In this document: one piece after another, positions 24,701 through 32,478 of the stretch
How the letters are laid out: every line of letters starts with the position of its first letter
How positions within the stretch are numbered: the stretch's first letter is position 1
Origin: Candidatus Gastranaerophilales bacterium
Lineage (GTDB): Bacteria > Cyanobacteriota > Vampirovibrionia > Gastranaerophilales > Gastranaerophilaceae
Assembly (NCBI GenBank): GCA_910587175.1
Contig: CAJULH010000016.1
Span: 1 to 37,549 of the forward strand
Reading direction: 5' to 3'
DNA: 37,549 nucleotides
Program-made: the position numbers and the translations under genes
Notes under the pieces: model-generated
What the model was told of the DNA's origin: nothing
What the model saw: the letters and a program-made list of their open reading frames with translations, nothing else
Database searches by the model: none

Positions 24701-26452
24701 CTATTCTTCATATTTTCTATGCCAAATGTCGGCATATTCTTTAGTTTCGCCGTTTTGTTTAAAGGTGGCGCCTTGTTGTGTCATAAGCTGGTTATGTTGT
24801 CCGTCAAAATCATCATTCATTGTGGTTTCATCTGTTTTTGCAAGGTTAATTTCAGTAATTCCCAAATCAAGCAGAGATTGCGCTTCTGAATTGTATCCGC
24901 CTGCTTTCATTTTGAAACCAAAATTCTCTTCAAGGTATTTGATATCGTTTTCATCAATCACCATATCATCTTCGCCGTTTATAACACCTGCTTTCAGGGC
25001 AAAACTTTTCAGTGCTTCAAAGCCGTCTTTATAGCCATCCTTTTTGCCATCGCCGTCAATGTCCGTGTTATCACCAAAGCATTCAGAGCCATCTTCACCC
25101 GAGATGCCGTCGCCATCGCTATCGAAGACAAGAACACCATCTGCGGAATCATTTATTTTATCTACAATACCATCGCCGTCAATATCAAAATCTACTATGG
25201 CATCAGAAGTTTTAACACCATCGCCGTTTAAATCAAAAGACAACGGGGAGCAGGTGCTATAGCATCCGTTGAAGCTTCCGGCGCTTCCGCAATCATTCAG
25301 GTAGTAAATCTTTTCACCGCCGCAATCACCGGTTTTCTGAAGACCGTTTAAATAACCGTTGCCGGATTCTATGATATCATAACCACCGTTGCATCCATAT
25401 GTTCTTGCAAGCGAAGTTCCGTTTGTTCCGTCAGGGCTCATTTCATAAATATGATATTTGCCATCTTCCTTGCCTTTTGCAAAGATATACTTGGGGCTGC
25501 CATCCGGGTATTTTTCGTTCAGATTTATATTGTTATCTTTAACAAGAGCCATCTCTTCGGCTGAAATACTGTTCATTACAGCCTGCACTACTTTCTGGGA
25601 CATTTCAGTTTTTGATGCTTCGCTTGTTGCTATTGTGCTTTCAAGGTTTGTAACCTCAGCCTGTGCTGCATCATATTTTATTTTGGCACTATCCAGAACA
25701 AGGCTTTGTCCTGCCATTTTATTTTTAAGTGCACCAAGCTCTGTTGCAATACCCTTGGATTCCCCTGTAAGGCTTTCTATTAAACCTTGCAATTTTGAAT
25801 CCGGCAATACGCCTTCAAGCTGCTTTTGAAGATACGCATTCCAATCGCCATCTTCTTGTTCATTATAGCTGCCCATTGCTTTATATATTGCATCCTGCTG
25901 GGCGGATTTTACACTGTCTTCAAGCCCTTCTGTTGCAGAATTTATAGCATTGCTTATTTCATCATATTTATTTTCTTTTTCTTTGTATTCTTTCTGCAGC
26001 TTATCGTACTCTTCCTGTTCTTTCAGATATGCAGCTTTTGCATCTTCAAGCTCTACTGTTTTTTCATCAAGCTGCTCCTTGGAAGCTTCAATTTCGGCAT
26101 CAAGGCGTTCAATTTCGGCATTCAGTGCGTCAATATCTCCCACATCTCCGCCACCTGATGAGGCACTTGCAGCAGGTGCAGGAGTTTGTACGGGAGCATT
26201 TTGATTTGCATCCGTATTTTTTGTTTTATCTATTTCATCCAATGCTTCTGCAAGATTTGGATCCAGACTTGCTATAAATTCCATTTCACCTTTAGATAGT
26301 CCGGCAAATGCATCTGTTGCTGCAGTTTCACTTGCGCCCTCTTCAAAAAGCGCAACAATTTTATCTGCCTTAGCTTCACCGAATTTTTCTACAATAGTGG
26401 CTTTAACATCCTCGGTGAGTGGTGCTGCCTTGAATCCGTCAATTGTGCTCAT
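24701..26452 (-). CDS. Coiled-coil protein with RTX-type calcium-binding module
   Basis: This 583-residue protein has no N-terminal signal peptide. Residues 1-75 are a small helical domain (LTEDVKATIVEKFGEAKADK). A Pro/Ala/Ser linker follows, then a long coiled coil (about 108-300). The C-terminal half has a Cys-rich patch (GCNGG, CGGEK, NDCGS, NGCYSTCS). Next come Asp-rich calcium loops SFDLNGDGVKTS, DFDIDGDGIVDK, VFDSDGDGISGEDGSECFGD and DIDGDGKKDGYKDGFEALKS, then DENDIKYLEE and LLDLGITEINL. This order of loops and the LGI..INL ending match the calcium module found in RTX and other type I-secreted proteins. Secretion without a signal peptide fits that route, but no T1SS genes are present here. 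Confidence 0.7.
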   Translation of the reverse strand: MSTIDGFKAAPLTEDVKATIVEKFGEAKADKIVALFEEGASETAATDAFAGLSKGEMEFIASLDPNLAEALDEIDKTKNTDANQNAPVQTPAPAASASSGGGDVGDIDALNAEIERLDAEIEASKEQLDEKTVELEDAKAAYLKEQEEYDKLQKEYKEKENKYDEISNAINSATEGLEDSVKSAQQDAIYKAMGSYNEQEDGDWNAYLQKQLEGVLPDSKLQGLIESLTGESKGIATELGALKNKMAGQSLVLDSAKIKYDAAQAEVTNLESTIATSEASKTEMSQKVVQAVMNSISAEEMALVKDNNINLNEKYPDGSPKYIFAKGKEDGKYHIYEMSPDGTNGTSLARTYGCNGGYDIIESGNGYLNGLQKTGDCGGEKIYYLNDCGSAGSFNGCYSTCSPLSFDLNGDGVKTSDAIVDFDIDGDGIVDKINDSADGVLVFDSDGDGISGEDGSECFGDNTDIDGDGKKDGYKDGFEALKSFALKAGVINGEDDMVIDENDIKYLEENFGFKMKAGGYNSEAQSLLDLGITEINLAKTDETTMNDDFDGQHNQLMTQQGATFKQNGETKEYADIWHRKYEE

Positions 26453-26575
26453 TTTTTATCCTTTCAAACGCCTGCGGTCAGTTCTTTATACCATTATGTA
26501 ATCGGCATTTAGCACACCAGTCTTTAGGTTTTGTAAAGGAATATGAAGCAATAATAAATCAGTTGTCAATAAAAA

Positions 26576-26608
26576 ATGCGGCAAACCTCATAAAAAAGAT
26601 TGCCGCAT
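26576..26608 (-). terminator. Terminator of the peroxide-response operon
   Basis: ATGCGGCAA pairs perfectly with TTGCCGCAT (9 bp). The - strand reads into a T run. It lies about 75 nt after the rubrerythrin stop. Confidence 0.8.
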
Positions 26609-26683
26609 ATGAAATTTTAGCTTGTGTTAATTAAAAAGCGTCTTTTAAAAAACGTGTGATTTATAGACCTGAGATGCTTTTAA

Positions 26684-27220
26684 TTAAAAGTGTCTTTTGA
26701 TTAAACCATCAAAGCCTCTGCCGTGACGTGCTTCATCTTTTGCCATCTCATGAACTGTATCATGAACTGCATCATAGCCAAGTTCTTTAGCAAGTTTTGC
26801 AAGCTGTAATTTGCCATCACATGCACCAAATTCAGCATCAGCTCTTAATTTTAAGTTTTCAAGAGTTGAAGGCGTTACAACTTCACCAAGCAATTCTGCA
26901 AATTTTGCAGCGTGTTCTGCTTCTTCAAATGCATATCTTTTATATGCTTCAGCAACTTCAGGATAGCCTTCCCTGTCAGCCTGACGGCTCATTGCAAGAT
27001 ACATACCAACTTCTGTGCATTCACCCATAAAGTTTGCTTTTAAGCCTTCAACTACTCTTGGATCCAAGCCTTTAGCAACGCCGATTTTGTGTTCATCAGC
27101 ATATTGCTTGTTTGATTCATCCATTTTATTAAATGTTGTAGCGCCGCACAAAGGACATTTATCCGGCTGTTTGTCGCCTTCATAAGTATAACCGCATACT
27201 GTACATACAAATTTTGCCAT
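26684..27220 (-). CDS. Rubrerythrin, N-terminal rubredoxin type
   Basis: This 178-residue non-haem iron protein reduces hydrogen peroxide with electrons from rubredoxin. The N-terminal rubredoxin-like domain has C6-x2-C9 and C22-x2-C25 (MAKFVCTVCGYTYEGDKQPD). The C-terminal ferritin-like diiron domain has E67/E70, E100-x2-H103 and E163-x2-H166 (KDEARHGRGFDG). Having the rubredoxin part first is the 'reverse rubrerythrin' order common in anaerobes. It is the last gene of a perR-rubredoxin-rubrerythrin operon, 28 bp after rubredoxin. GAGGAA precedes the ATG. Regulation by the PerR/Fur-like protein is very likely. Confidence 0.93.
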   Translation of the reverse strand: MAKFVCTVCGYTYEGDKQPDKCPLCGATTFNKMDESNKQYADEHKIGVAKGLDPRVVEGLKANFMGECTEVGMYLAMSRQADREGYPEVAEAYKRYAFEEAEHAAKFAELLGEVVTPSTLENLKLRADAEFGACDGKLQLAKLAKELGYDAVHDTVHEMAKDEARHGRGFDGLIKRHF

Positions 27221-27248
27221 TTTAATTCCTCACTTTCTATTTTTATTA

Positions 27249-27392
27249 TTAGTCTTCCTGTATTTCAAACATATCTTTGCCAACTGAACATATCGGGCAA
27301 ACATAATCTTCCGGCAGTTCGCTGAAAGGAATATTATCATGTTCAGCCGGGTCGTAAACATACATGCAAGCTGTGCATACGTATTTATCCAT
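27249..27392 (-). CDS. Rubredoxin
   Basis: This 47-residue electron carrier has the full motif pair: CTAC (C6, C9) with YVYDPAEHDN, and CPIC (C32, C35) followed by SVGKDMFE. One residue differs from the usual CxxCGY: here CTACMY, with Met replacing Gly. Its ATG lies inside the 3' end of the perR gene (8-bp overlap ATGGATAA), so it is translationally coupled. It probably feeds electrons to the rubrerythrin encoded 28 bp downstream. Confidence 0.92.
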   Translation of the reverse strand: MDKYVCTACMYVYDPAEHDNIPFSELPEDYVCPICSVGKDMFEIQED

Positions 27393-27783
27393 TTTGTTCT
27401 CCTTCTTTTTTATTTCTGCAATCTTTGCATTCCCCGTGGAATACTATTTCGTGTGTATCTATTTTAAACCCCGATACCATTTCAGCCTTTTTTACAAGAT
27501 TTGGCGAAATATCAGAGGGCAAATCAAAAATTCTTCTGCATTTTTTGCAAAAAAAGTGATAGTGCAGATGGGTATTATGGTCATAATGACTGGAATCTTC
27601 AAGTCCGTCAATTTTTTTAATCTCCCCTGTTTTAGCCATTTTGTTTAAATTTCTGTATACGGTTGCAAGCCCAATGCCTGAATTTTCTTCTTCAAGCTTT
27701 TTGTAGATATACTCGGCACTTGGGTGCACTACATTATTTTGCAGGGTTTCAAGTATTTTTTTTCTTTGTCTTGAAAAATTCAT
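27385..27783 (-). CDS. perR: Fur-family regulator, PerR-like
   Basis: This 132-residue metal-dependent repressor has a winged helix with HPSAEYIYKKL and the recognition helix GIGLATVYRNLNKMAKTGEI. C79-x2-C82 and C119-x2-C122 form the structural zinc site. The regulatory site reads HYDHNTHLHYHFFC. The Asp at 68 corresponds to the Asp that marks PerR rather than Fur (which has Glu), so peroxide sensing through metal-catalysed oxidation is likely. Gene context (rubredoxin, rubrerythrin) agrees. A box matching the Fur/PerR consensus lies 33 nt upstream of its start, suggesting autoregulation. A pure Fur or Zur role cannot be excluded. Confidence 0.85.
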   Translation of the reverse strand: MNFSRQRKKILETLQNNVVHPSAEYIYKKLEEENSGIGLATVYRNLNKMAKTGEIKKIDGLEDSSHYDHNTHLHYHFFCKKCRRIFDLPSDISPNLVKKAEMVSGFKIDTHEIVFHGECKDCRNKKEGEQNG

Positions 27784-27815
27784 TTAAAAAACCTTCCGTC
27801 TACTCCACAAAAATG

Positions 27816-27829
27816 ATAATAATTATTAT
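27816..27829. promoter_or_regulatory. Fur/PerR-type box
   Basis: ATAATAATTATTAT is a perfect 14-bp palindrome in the context TGATAATAATTATTATTTTA, close to Fur/PerR consensus boxes. It lies 33 bp before the perR start and 86 bp before the divergent gene at 27915. Confidence 0.65.
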
Positions 27830-27901
27830 TTTAGATATATTTTTATTTCTTGTCAAGGTTTAATAGAAAATTTAAATTTAGACCTTTTAAAAAAATATTA
27901 T

Positions 27902-27907
27902 TATAAT
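27902..27907 (+). promoter_or_regulatory. TATAAT box immediately before a start codon
   Basis: TATAAT ends 7 nt before the ATG at 27915, and there is no Shine-Dalgarno sequence. Transcription would begin at or next to the A of the ATG, so the mRNA is probably leaderless. Confidence 0.5.
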
Positions 27908-27914
27908 TATTTAT

Positions 27915-28517
27915 ATGCCTATAGATTTTGAAGCAGATAATATTTACAATTACATCGCCACATTTCAAAGACTTGAAGACATTTTGCCGTACAAGCAGTA
28001 TTCAAGCGGCGCAAAGACAGAAGACAACACGATATATTCAGATAAATCACCGGCGAATACAAATCCTGTACTTCTTTTAGAATATGATATTTTAAATAAC
28101 GACGGTTTCGGGCTAAAAAGGGGTTTCTATGAAATACGTCCGGATTCTGATTATACATATCTAATGTTTATACAGGCAGGGGATATCAAGGCAAAAATTC
28201 CCGTAATTTCCCATGAGCTTATTTCAAAATACGGCAATGACTATGAATGGCAGGATAAGAAAAGCAAAAAAGATGCACCAAATTCAAATCCTGTAAGGCT
28301 TTCAGATACAAATAATATTGTTTCACCAAAAAAGATTACCCCGGTTTTAACAGACAAGGAAAAAAAGAAAAGAGACAGAAAATACAAAAAAGGAATAGAC
28401 CCTGTTGAGCACATCCACAGTACGGTAAAAATGGAATACGATAAGGAAATATCAAGTTATATAATAATTTGGGAAAAATATAATACAAGAATAACGGGTC
28501 AGCTTAAATTGGATTAA
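27915..28517 (+). CDS. Hypothetical cytoplasmic protein
   Basis: This 200-residue protein is not recognised. There is no signal peptide or membrane helix. The N-terminal half is acidic and mixed alpha/beta (LLEYDILNNDGFGLKRGFYE, then DYTYLMFIQAGDIKAKIPVI). A Lys-rich linker follows (DKEKKKRDRKYKKG), then a short C-terminal part (KMEYDKEISSYIIIWEKYNT). The layout suggests two small domains joined by a basic hinge. The start has no ribosome site; a TATAAT 7 nt upstream suggests a leaderless transcript. It shares its promoter region with the divergent perR operon and could be co-regulated by the box at 27816. Confidence 0.55.
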   Translation: MPIDFEADNIYNYIATFQRLEDILPYKQYSSGAKTEDNTIYSDKSPANTNPVLLLEYDILNNDGFGLKRGFYEIRPDSDYTYLMFIQAGDIKAKIPVISHELISKYGNDYEWQDKKSKKDAPNSNPVRLSDTNNIVSPKKITPVLTDKEKKKRDRKYKKGIDPVEHIHSTVKMEYDKEISSYIIIWEKYNTRITGQLKLD

Positions 28518-28692
28518 CGGAGTAAAAATAGCAAAAATGCTGTATGAAAGCACATTAAAAGTACGATAAACACTTAATTTTTAAAGGAATTATACATTAA
28601 AAGGATGATTTTCTTCATATTAAGTTATGTTAACTTCAATATGTTACATAATCACATGTTAGATAGATAGAGATTTTAAAGAGGATAAACAG

Positions 28693-29145
28693 ATGGAAAA
28701 GATTTCCCCGCTTAGGGCGAGCTTAAAAGCGTTTGAACAATTTAAAGCGCAAAGAATTCAAAAAAGACAGGAAAACCCGAATACAAATGCCACAAACCCT
28801 TTCGGTTTAACATTCAAGGGTGTTACACTAACAGCAGACGTTTTTACGCCTGAAACTCCAAAAGAAAATCCTGCAACTACAAACAAATTCAATGAAGCAT
28901 TCCAAAAAGCCGGAAAGCTTGCTTCAAGTGCTTGGGTTTCTACTTTAAACAGAATCGGTTCCATAAAACAATCAATGATTTCATTCGGCAACAGAATGAA
29001 AGAAAATGCTATAAACACCTGGGATAAGCTAAATAAGACAGAAATCAGCTTTACAGGTCTTTTTAAAGATTCAGTATCCAATCTTCAAAAACGCCCTGTA
29101 AATGAGCTTGAAGAAATGTTTAAAGACGAACTTGCAACTGTATAA
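28693..29145 (+). CDS. Hypothetical protein with NPF..FKG N-terminal motif
   Basis: This encodes 150 residues with no known family. The N-terminus is basic and helical (SPLRASLKAFEQFKAQRIQK). It is followed by an Asn-rich linker and NPFGLTFKGVTL, then helical segments. A short 'F(K/T)G' motif after a polar N-terminus also occurs in the large membrane protein ending at 11312 (ALGFTG), so these may share a lineage-specific N-terminal element; this is a weak observation. AGAGGAT precedes the ATG. It forms a pair with the HEAT-like gene 18 bp downstream. Confidence 0.55.
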   Translation: MEKISPLRASLKAFEQFKAQRIQKRQENPNTNATNPFGLTFKGVTLTADVFTPETPKENPATTNKFNEAFQKAGKLASSAWVSTLNRIGSIKQSMISFGNRMKENAINTWDKLNKTEISFTGLFKDSVSNLQKRPVNELEEMFKDELATV

Positions 29146-29163
29146 GGGGAAGGGAAATTTATT

Positions 29164-29526
29164 ATGTCATTAAAAAAAGTAAGTAATATAATCGAAGCTC
29201 TTGGAAGGCACGAAGATAACGATGCTATACGTGTATTAACAGACCTTGGCACAAACCATAATTCTGATGAAGTGCGCGAAATGACAGCTCGTGCATTAAT
29301 TAAAAGAAATTCAAGAGAATCTTTGGAAGTGGTTATTAAAAATAAGGGAAAGGGCATAAACGACCTTTCTGCAAGAGTTGCAATGACTGCTATTAATGAA
29401 CTTCTTGCACTTAAAGAAAAAGAAAGAGCAATAGAAATTTTAGAAGAAACCTTAAATTCCGAAACGGAACAGGAAGTGCAGGATACCGCACGCTCCGTTA
29501 AGGCTTTAATGTCCTTCAGTTCATAA
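29164..29526 (+). CDS. Small HEAT-repeat-like protein
   Basis: This 120-residue protein appears built of three to four short helical pairs: IIEALGRHEDNDAIRVLTDL, SDEVREMTARALIKRNSRES, SARVAMTAINELLALKEKER and EQEVQDTARSVKALMSF. The pattern of D..VR..A..AL and alternating helices is that of HEAT or PBS-lyase-type repeats, which usually mediate protein contacts. It has no catalytic motif. It lies 18 bp after the preceding gene in the same direction (AGGGGAAGGG as ribosome site). A strong terminator follows, so the two form an operon. Confidence 0.65.
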   Translation: MSLKKVSNIIEALGRHEDNDAIRVLTDLGTNHNSDEVREMTARALIKRNSRESLEVVIKNKGKGINDLSARVAMTAINELLALKEKERAIEILEETLNSETEQEVQDTARSVKALMSFSS

Positions 29527-29579
29527 ATATTGGTTTTTAACGGAAATAATTTCTTTTGTTCCGGTTAATATAATGTAAA

Positions 29580-29620
29580 AATATTCCCGCAGTTTCTTTT
29601 TGAAGCGGGAATATTTTTTT
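29580..29620 (+). terminator. Strong terminator after the HEAT-like gene
   Basis: AATATTCCCGC pairs perfectly with GCGGGAATATT (11 bp), followed by seven T. Confidence 0.9.
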
Positions 29621-29659
29621 GTTATCATTATCCATATCCAAAAAAAGAGGAAGTTTTTT

Positions 29660-30619
29660 ATGAAAAAGATAATATTTTTGCTGTGCTTTTGTTTTTTGTT
29701 TTCACCCGCTTTTTCAATGCAAGATAATGATGTAAAAAATGAAGTAAAGCGTGTAAAGCTTGAAGCAAAGCAAAAAGTAGAGCAGATTAAGACTGAAGCC
29801 AAACTTGCAAAATTAAAAGCAAAAGAAGACGCTAAACAGGCAAAAATTGATGCTAAAAATGCCCGGATAACTGCTGCTGCAGAGGCAAAAATGGCAGAAA
29901 AAGAGGCTGAATTTAATGAAAAACTTGAAGATATAAAAACAAAAAATAATGCAAAAAAGGCAAAGATAACCGAAATTGCAAAAACAAAGATAGATAAAAT
30001 AAATACTGATGCAAATGCAAAGCTTGCAAAATTAGAAGAGCAAAATAATGCTGCAATTGCAGCATTAAGGGCTAAATACGAGAGCAAAAAGCCAACTGAA
30101 ACAGTAAAAGCAAAAAAGATTGAAACAAAGACAGAACCTAAAGACAGCAATAAAGAAAAAAATAAAAATAATGCAGATACAGACTCTGAAATCCTTCCTG
30201 TAAACGAACTAAAGCCAAGAGTTATGGAAAAAAAGCCTGTTATTAATTCAGGTGCTAATTTTGAAACAAAGAAAACAGAGATTATGAATGAATTAAATCT
30301 CACAGAAAAGCAGCGTATATCAGCAGAGAAGATTTATAATAAAAACAGAGACGAAATTGCCGCTATAAATATTGAAATGGAAAACGCCCAAAAAGAACTT
30401 ATGACAATAAAAAAGGCGGATTTAGACACAAAAACCAAAGAAAGACATATTTCCACCATCCAGACAAAGCTTGGCGATATGTATCAAACCAGAGACAGTG
30501 TGCATAATGCTGCTATGAAAAAGTTTGATAATATTTTGGATGACGAGCAGAAAGAAATCTGGTTAAATCTTAAGATAAAAGGGGCAAGACTTTTCCCGGA
30601 TATTGAAGGGATAAAGTAG
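29660..30619 (+). CDS. Exported Lys/Ala-rich coiled-coil protein with CpxP/Spy-like C-terminus
   Basis: This 319-residue protein has a signal peptide (MKKIIFLLCFCFLFSPAFS-MQ). A long Lys/Ala/Glu coiled coil spans about residues 25-140. A polar Lys-rich linker follows. A helical C-terminal domain has MNELNLTEKQRISAEKIYNK and later DDEQKEIW. An LTxxQ-type motif with long helices resembles periplasmic CpxP/Spy chaperones, but the similarity is to the pattern only. I use the ATG at 29660, which has AGAGGAAG upstream. An earlier in-frame ATG at 29600 lies inside the preceding terminator. It is likely periplasmic. Confidence 0.65.
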   Translation: MKKIIFLLCFCFLFSPAFSMQDNDVKNEVKRVKLEAKQKVEQIKTEAKLAKLKAKEDAKQAKIDAKNARITAAAEAKMAEKEAEFNEKLEDIKTKNNAKKAKITEIAKTKIDKINTDANAKLAKLEEQNNAAIAALRAKYESKKPTETVKAKKIETKTEPKDSNKEKNKNNADTDSEILPVNELKPRVMEKKPVINSGANFETKKTEIMNELNLTEKQRISAEKIYNKNRDEIAAINIEMENAQKELMTIKKADLDTKTKERHISTIQTKLGDMYQTRDSVHNAAMKKFDNILDDEQKEIWLNLKIKGARLFPDIEGIK

Positions 30620-30842
30620 GCTTTATACAGGGTGTTTGCTGTATAATATTTGGCTAAGCTTTATTTTAGGAATTTTTTCACCTTGTCAATTTCATTTCTT
30701 ATTTGCAGCAATGAAGACATGATCTAAAATGCACAAAAGAAAAAAGTATTTTTGAATATTTTTAAAAACTGAGAAAATTTTGAATATTCTATAAAATGTG
30801 AGAATTTTGTAAAAATAAATGAAAACCCTTTAAATAAAAATA

Positions 30843-30875
30843 ATCCCGTTCCCAAAAAGCAATAAGGAACAGGAT
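30843..30875 (-). terminator. Terminator of the tRNA-Arg gene
   Basis: ATCCTGTTCC and GGAACGGGAT pair (one G-U) on the - strand, followed by TTATTTTTATTT. It lies 9 nt after the tRNA 3' end. Confidence 0.75.
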
Positions 30876-30883
30876 TTAAAACC

Positions 30884-30957
30884 TATCCGCGAGAGGATTC
30901 GAACCTCCGACATTCACCTTAGGAGGGTGACGTTCTATCCTGCTGAACTACGCGGAC
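30884..30957 (-). tRNA. tRNA-Arg, anticodon CCT
   Basis: On the - strand the cloverleaf is complete. The acceptor GTCCGCG pairs with CGCGGAT. There is T8, a D-arm, and the anticodon arm TCACC-CTCCTAA-GGTGA with anticodon CCT. The T-arm is GGAGG-TTCGAAT-CCTCT, and the discriminator base is A. The 3' CCA is not encoded. It reads AGG codons. Confidence 0.95.
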
Positions 30958-31040
30958 ATGGTTGATATTATCAAGTTTTCAGTTTTGCAGTTTTTGAGGT
31001 TTTTGATTTGCGACTAATTTTCGACGAGTAAACTCATCAA

Positions 31041-31064
31041 GTCCTGCTGAACTACGCGGACTCG
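31041..31064 (-). repeat. tRNA-derived fragment 1
   Basis: CCTGCTGAACTACGCGGAC repeats the 5' part of the tRNA-Arg (acceptor strand and half of the D-arm), in the same orientation as the tRNA, about 85 bp upstream of its 5' end. Confidence 0.75.
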
Positions 31065-31096
31065 TTACATTATCATGTCTTTTGTATTCGGCAGTC

Positions 31097-31114
31097 TAGA
31101 ACGTCACAAGGTGA
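31097..31114 (+). repeat. tRNA-derived fragment 2 (anticodon arm, inverted)
   Basis: TAGAACGTCAC followed by AAGGTGA matches the anticodon-arm region of the tRNA, but in the opposite orientation and without the CCTCCT loop bases. Confidence 0.5.
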
Positions 31115-31144
31115 CATATTCTTTTTGACAAGCTTAACGCTTAT

Positions 31145-31172
31145 CAAGTCCTGCACAAACTACAAAGGACAC
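31145..31172 (-). repeat. tRNA-derived fragment 3 (degraded)
   Basis: ATCAAGTCCTGCACAAACTA is a degraded copy of the fragment at 31041, including the same preceding bases ATCAAG. The sequence continues CAAAGGACAC where the intact copy has CGCGGACTC. Confidence 0.5.
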
Positions 31173-31317
31173 ACTTAAATATTCAATTTTCAATCTTCTT
31201 GCAGTTGAATACTGCAAGGTGTACAAGAATTATACCAACTCTAAACTTTTAAATCAATCGGAATAATATAAAACTGTTCAATATAAAAACCCGTTTTCCG
31301 TTGTAATATCAACAATT

Positions 31318-31788
31318 ATGAATATAAAATCAATGAGCCCGTGCAAAATAGAGGGTATCACAGAAACCGGCACAGAAAAAATCTTCACCCCGGGTGATTT
31401 TTTAAATAAGACCACCGTTCTTTATTTTTATCCAAACGATGGCACCCCCGGCTGCACAATTCAGGCGGGAGATTTCAGGGATAATATGAAATATATAAAG
31501 CCGTATGCTGTAGTTGTGGGTGTAAACAGGGACTCAATCGAAAGCCACAAAAAATTTATGAAAAACGAAGAATTAAATTTTGTTCTGCTTTCAGATCCTG
31601 AAAAAAAGCTTATAGATTTTTTTGGCGTTTGGGGTGAAAAACCGGCTTACGGCATTGGTTTTATGGGAATAATCCGCTCCACCTTTATAATAAATAAAAA
31701 TGGTGATGTACAAAAATCATGGCTTAATGTACAGGTGGAAGGACATGTGGATGAAATTCTGTCAGAGCTTAAAAGAGAAGAAAATTAA
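31318..31788 (+). CDS. bcp: Peroxiredoxin, BCP/PrxQ type
   Basis: This 156-residue thiol peroxidase reduces hydrogen peroxide and organic peroxides. The active site is YPNDGTPGCTIQAGDFRD with peroxidatic C46, T43 and P44 in the TxxC pocket, and R120 in IIRSTFII. The resolving Cys that lies five residues after the peroxidatic Cys in E. coli BCP is Gly51 here, so it must work as a 1-Cys form or use C9. Gln49 replaces the common Glu. No Shine-Dalgarno is visible. A TAATAT box ends 8 nt before the ATG, suggesting a leaderless mRNA. It stands alone. Confidence 0.9.
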   Translation: MNIKSMSPCKIEGITETGTEKIFTPGDFLNKTTVLYFYPNDGTPGCTIQAGDFRDNMKYIKPYAVVVGVNRDSIESHKKFMKNEELNFVLLSDPEKKLIDFFGVWGEKPAYGIGFMGIIRSTFIINKNGDVQKSWLNVQVEGHVDEILSELKREEN

Positions 31789-31805
31789 ACCCCAAAACCA
31801 GGTTT

Positions 31806-32354
31806 TTAAAGGGGGCGCATTTCAATTATCTCGCCTGTTATGGCGTTAATTTTAAAATAATATTTAAGATTTTTATATAAAATCTGTCCATCCACAGTGC
31901 CGTTTTTCTTATCATAACGGGTCTTTTCAATGGATGCACCCGGCATAGTATCTTTTAAAATATCATTTACCTGTTTTGTGGAAAGTTTTACCATAGCCTT
32001 GTTTGGAGCAAGATTTGCACCATTATTTGCAGTGTCCTCGCCTGCTCCTTCCGGCTTTCCTGAAATAGCTCCGGTTTTTGGGTTTATAGTTAAATTGAAT
32101 ATTGTATTTTGATATGAAACTCTGCAAACACAAAGGGTTTCGCCGTTTCTTTCAATTTCATCTATACTTAAAACTTTAGCTTCGGGCAAATATTGTGCCA
32201 ATACACTATTTACAGTTTCTTTCAAATTTTCCGTATTTTGTTCATCGGTTGAAAGAACTATCTGCACAGGCTCTTTAATTATGCCGGATGCAGCGTTTGC
32301 AAAGCTTGTCTGGATAGAAAATATTAAAATTAATACAATAAAAACGTACTTCAT
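31806..32354 (-). CDS. Exported protein with two PepSY domains
   Basis: This 182-residue protein has a signal peptide (MKYVFIVLILIFSIQTSFAN-AA). Two PepSY-like repeats follow: VNSVLAQYLPEAKVLSIDEI running to FNLTINPKTGAIS, and VNDILKDTMPGASIEKTRYD running to YYFKINAITGEIIEM. A Gly/Asn linker (about 105-118) separates them. C96 and C98 (LCVCR) form a CxC pair. PepSY domains are thought to inhibit or assist secreted peptidases or to occur in redox partners; the target is unknown. It is the last gene of a tight operon with a 40-residue membrane protein that ends 1 bp before its ATG. Confidence 0.75.
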   Translation of the reverse strand: MKYVFIVLILIFSIQTSFANAASGIIKEPVQIVLSTDEQNTENLKETVNSVLAQYLPEAKVLSIDEIERNGETLCVCRVSYQNTIFNLTINPKTGAISGKPEGAGEDTANNGANLAPNKAMVKLSTKQVNDILKDTMPGASIEKTRYDKKNGTVDGQILYKNLKYYFKINAITGEIIEMRPL

Positions 32355-32355
32355 A

Positions 32356-32478
32356 CTACTTTTTTTCCTTGGGTTCCGGTGTAAACATGGAATTCATTTG
32401 CCCTATTCCCCAAAGAGAAACACCGCAAAAAGCTGCCACCAGAATAAACTCAATTATAGAATTAATATTAATTTCCAT
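32356..32478 (-). CDS. Small single-pass membrane protein (40 aa)
   Basis: This is a 40-residue protein. A short polar start (MEININ) is followed by a hydrophobic helix IIEFILVAAFCGVSLWGIGQ, then a polar tail ending in PEPKEKK. A strong AGGAG lies 6 nt before the ATG, and the gene is packed between neighbours (1 bp before the PepSY gene, overlapping the 3' end of the upstream reading frame). This supports a real gene. Function unknown. Confidence 0.65.
   Translation of the reverse strand: MEININSIIEFILVAAFCGVSLWGIGQMNSMFTPEPKEKK

Noticed and set aside
25826..26277. Overlapping + strand frames opposite the calcium-module gene
   Set aside because: They are low-complexity antisense shadows of the coiled-coil region with no start signals.
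28604..28671. 21-codon frame MIFFILSYVNF... before the gene at 28693
   Set aside because: The AAAAGG abuts its ATG, and the frame is too short and AT-driven to support.
29521..30303. Long open frame on the - strand opposite the Lys/Ala-rich coiled-coil gene
   Set aside because: It is the complement of a low-complexity Lys/Ala/Glu gene, which gives Ser/Phe-rich shadow frames, and it lacks a ribosome site.
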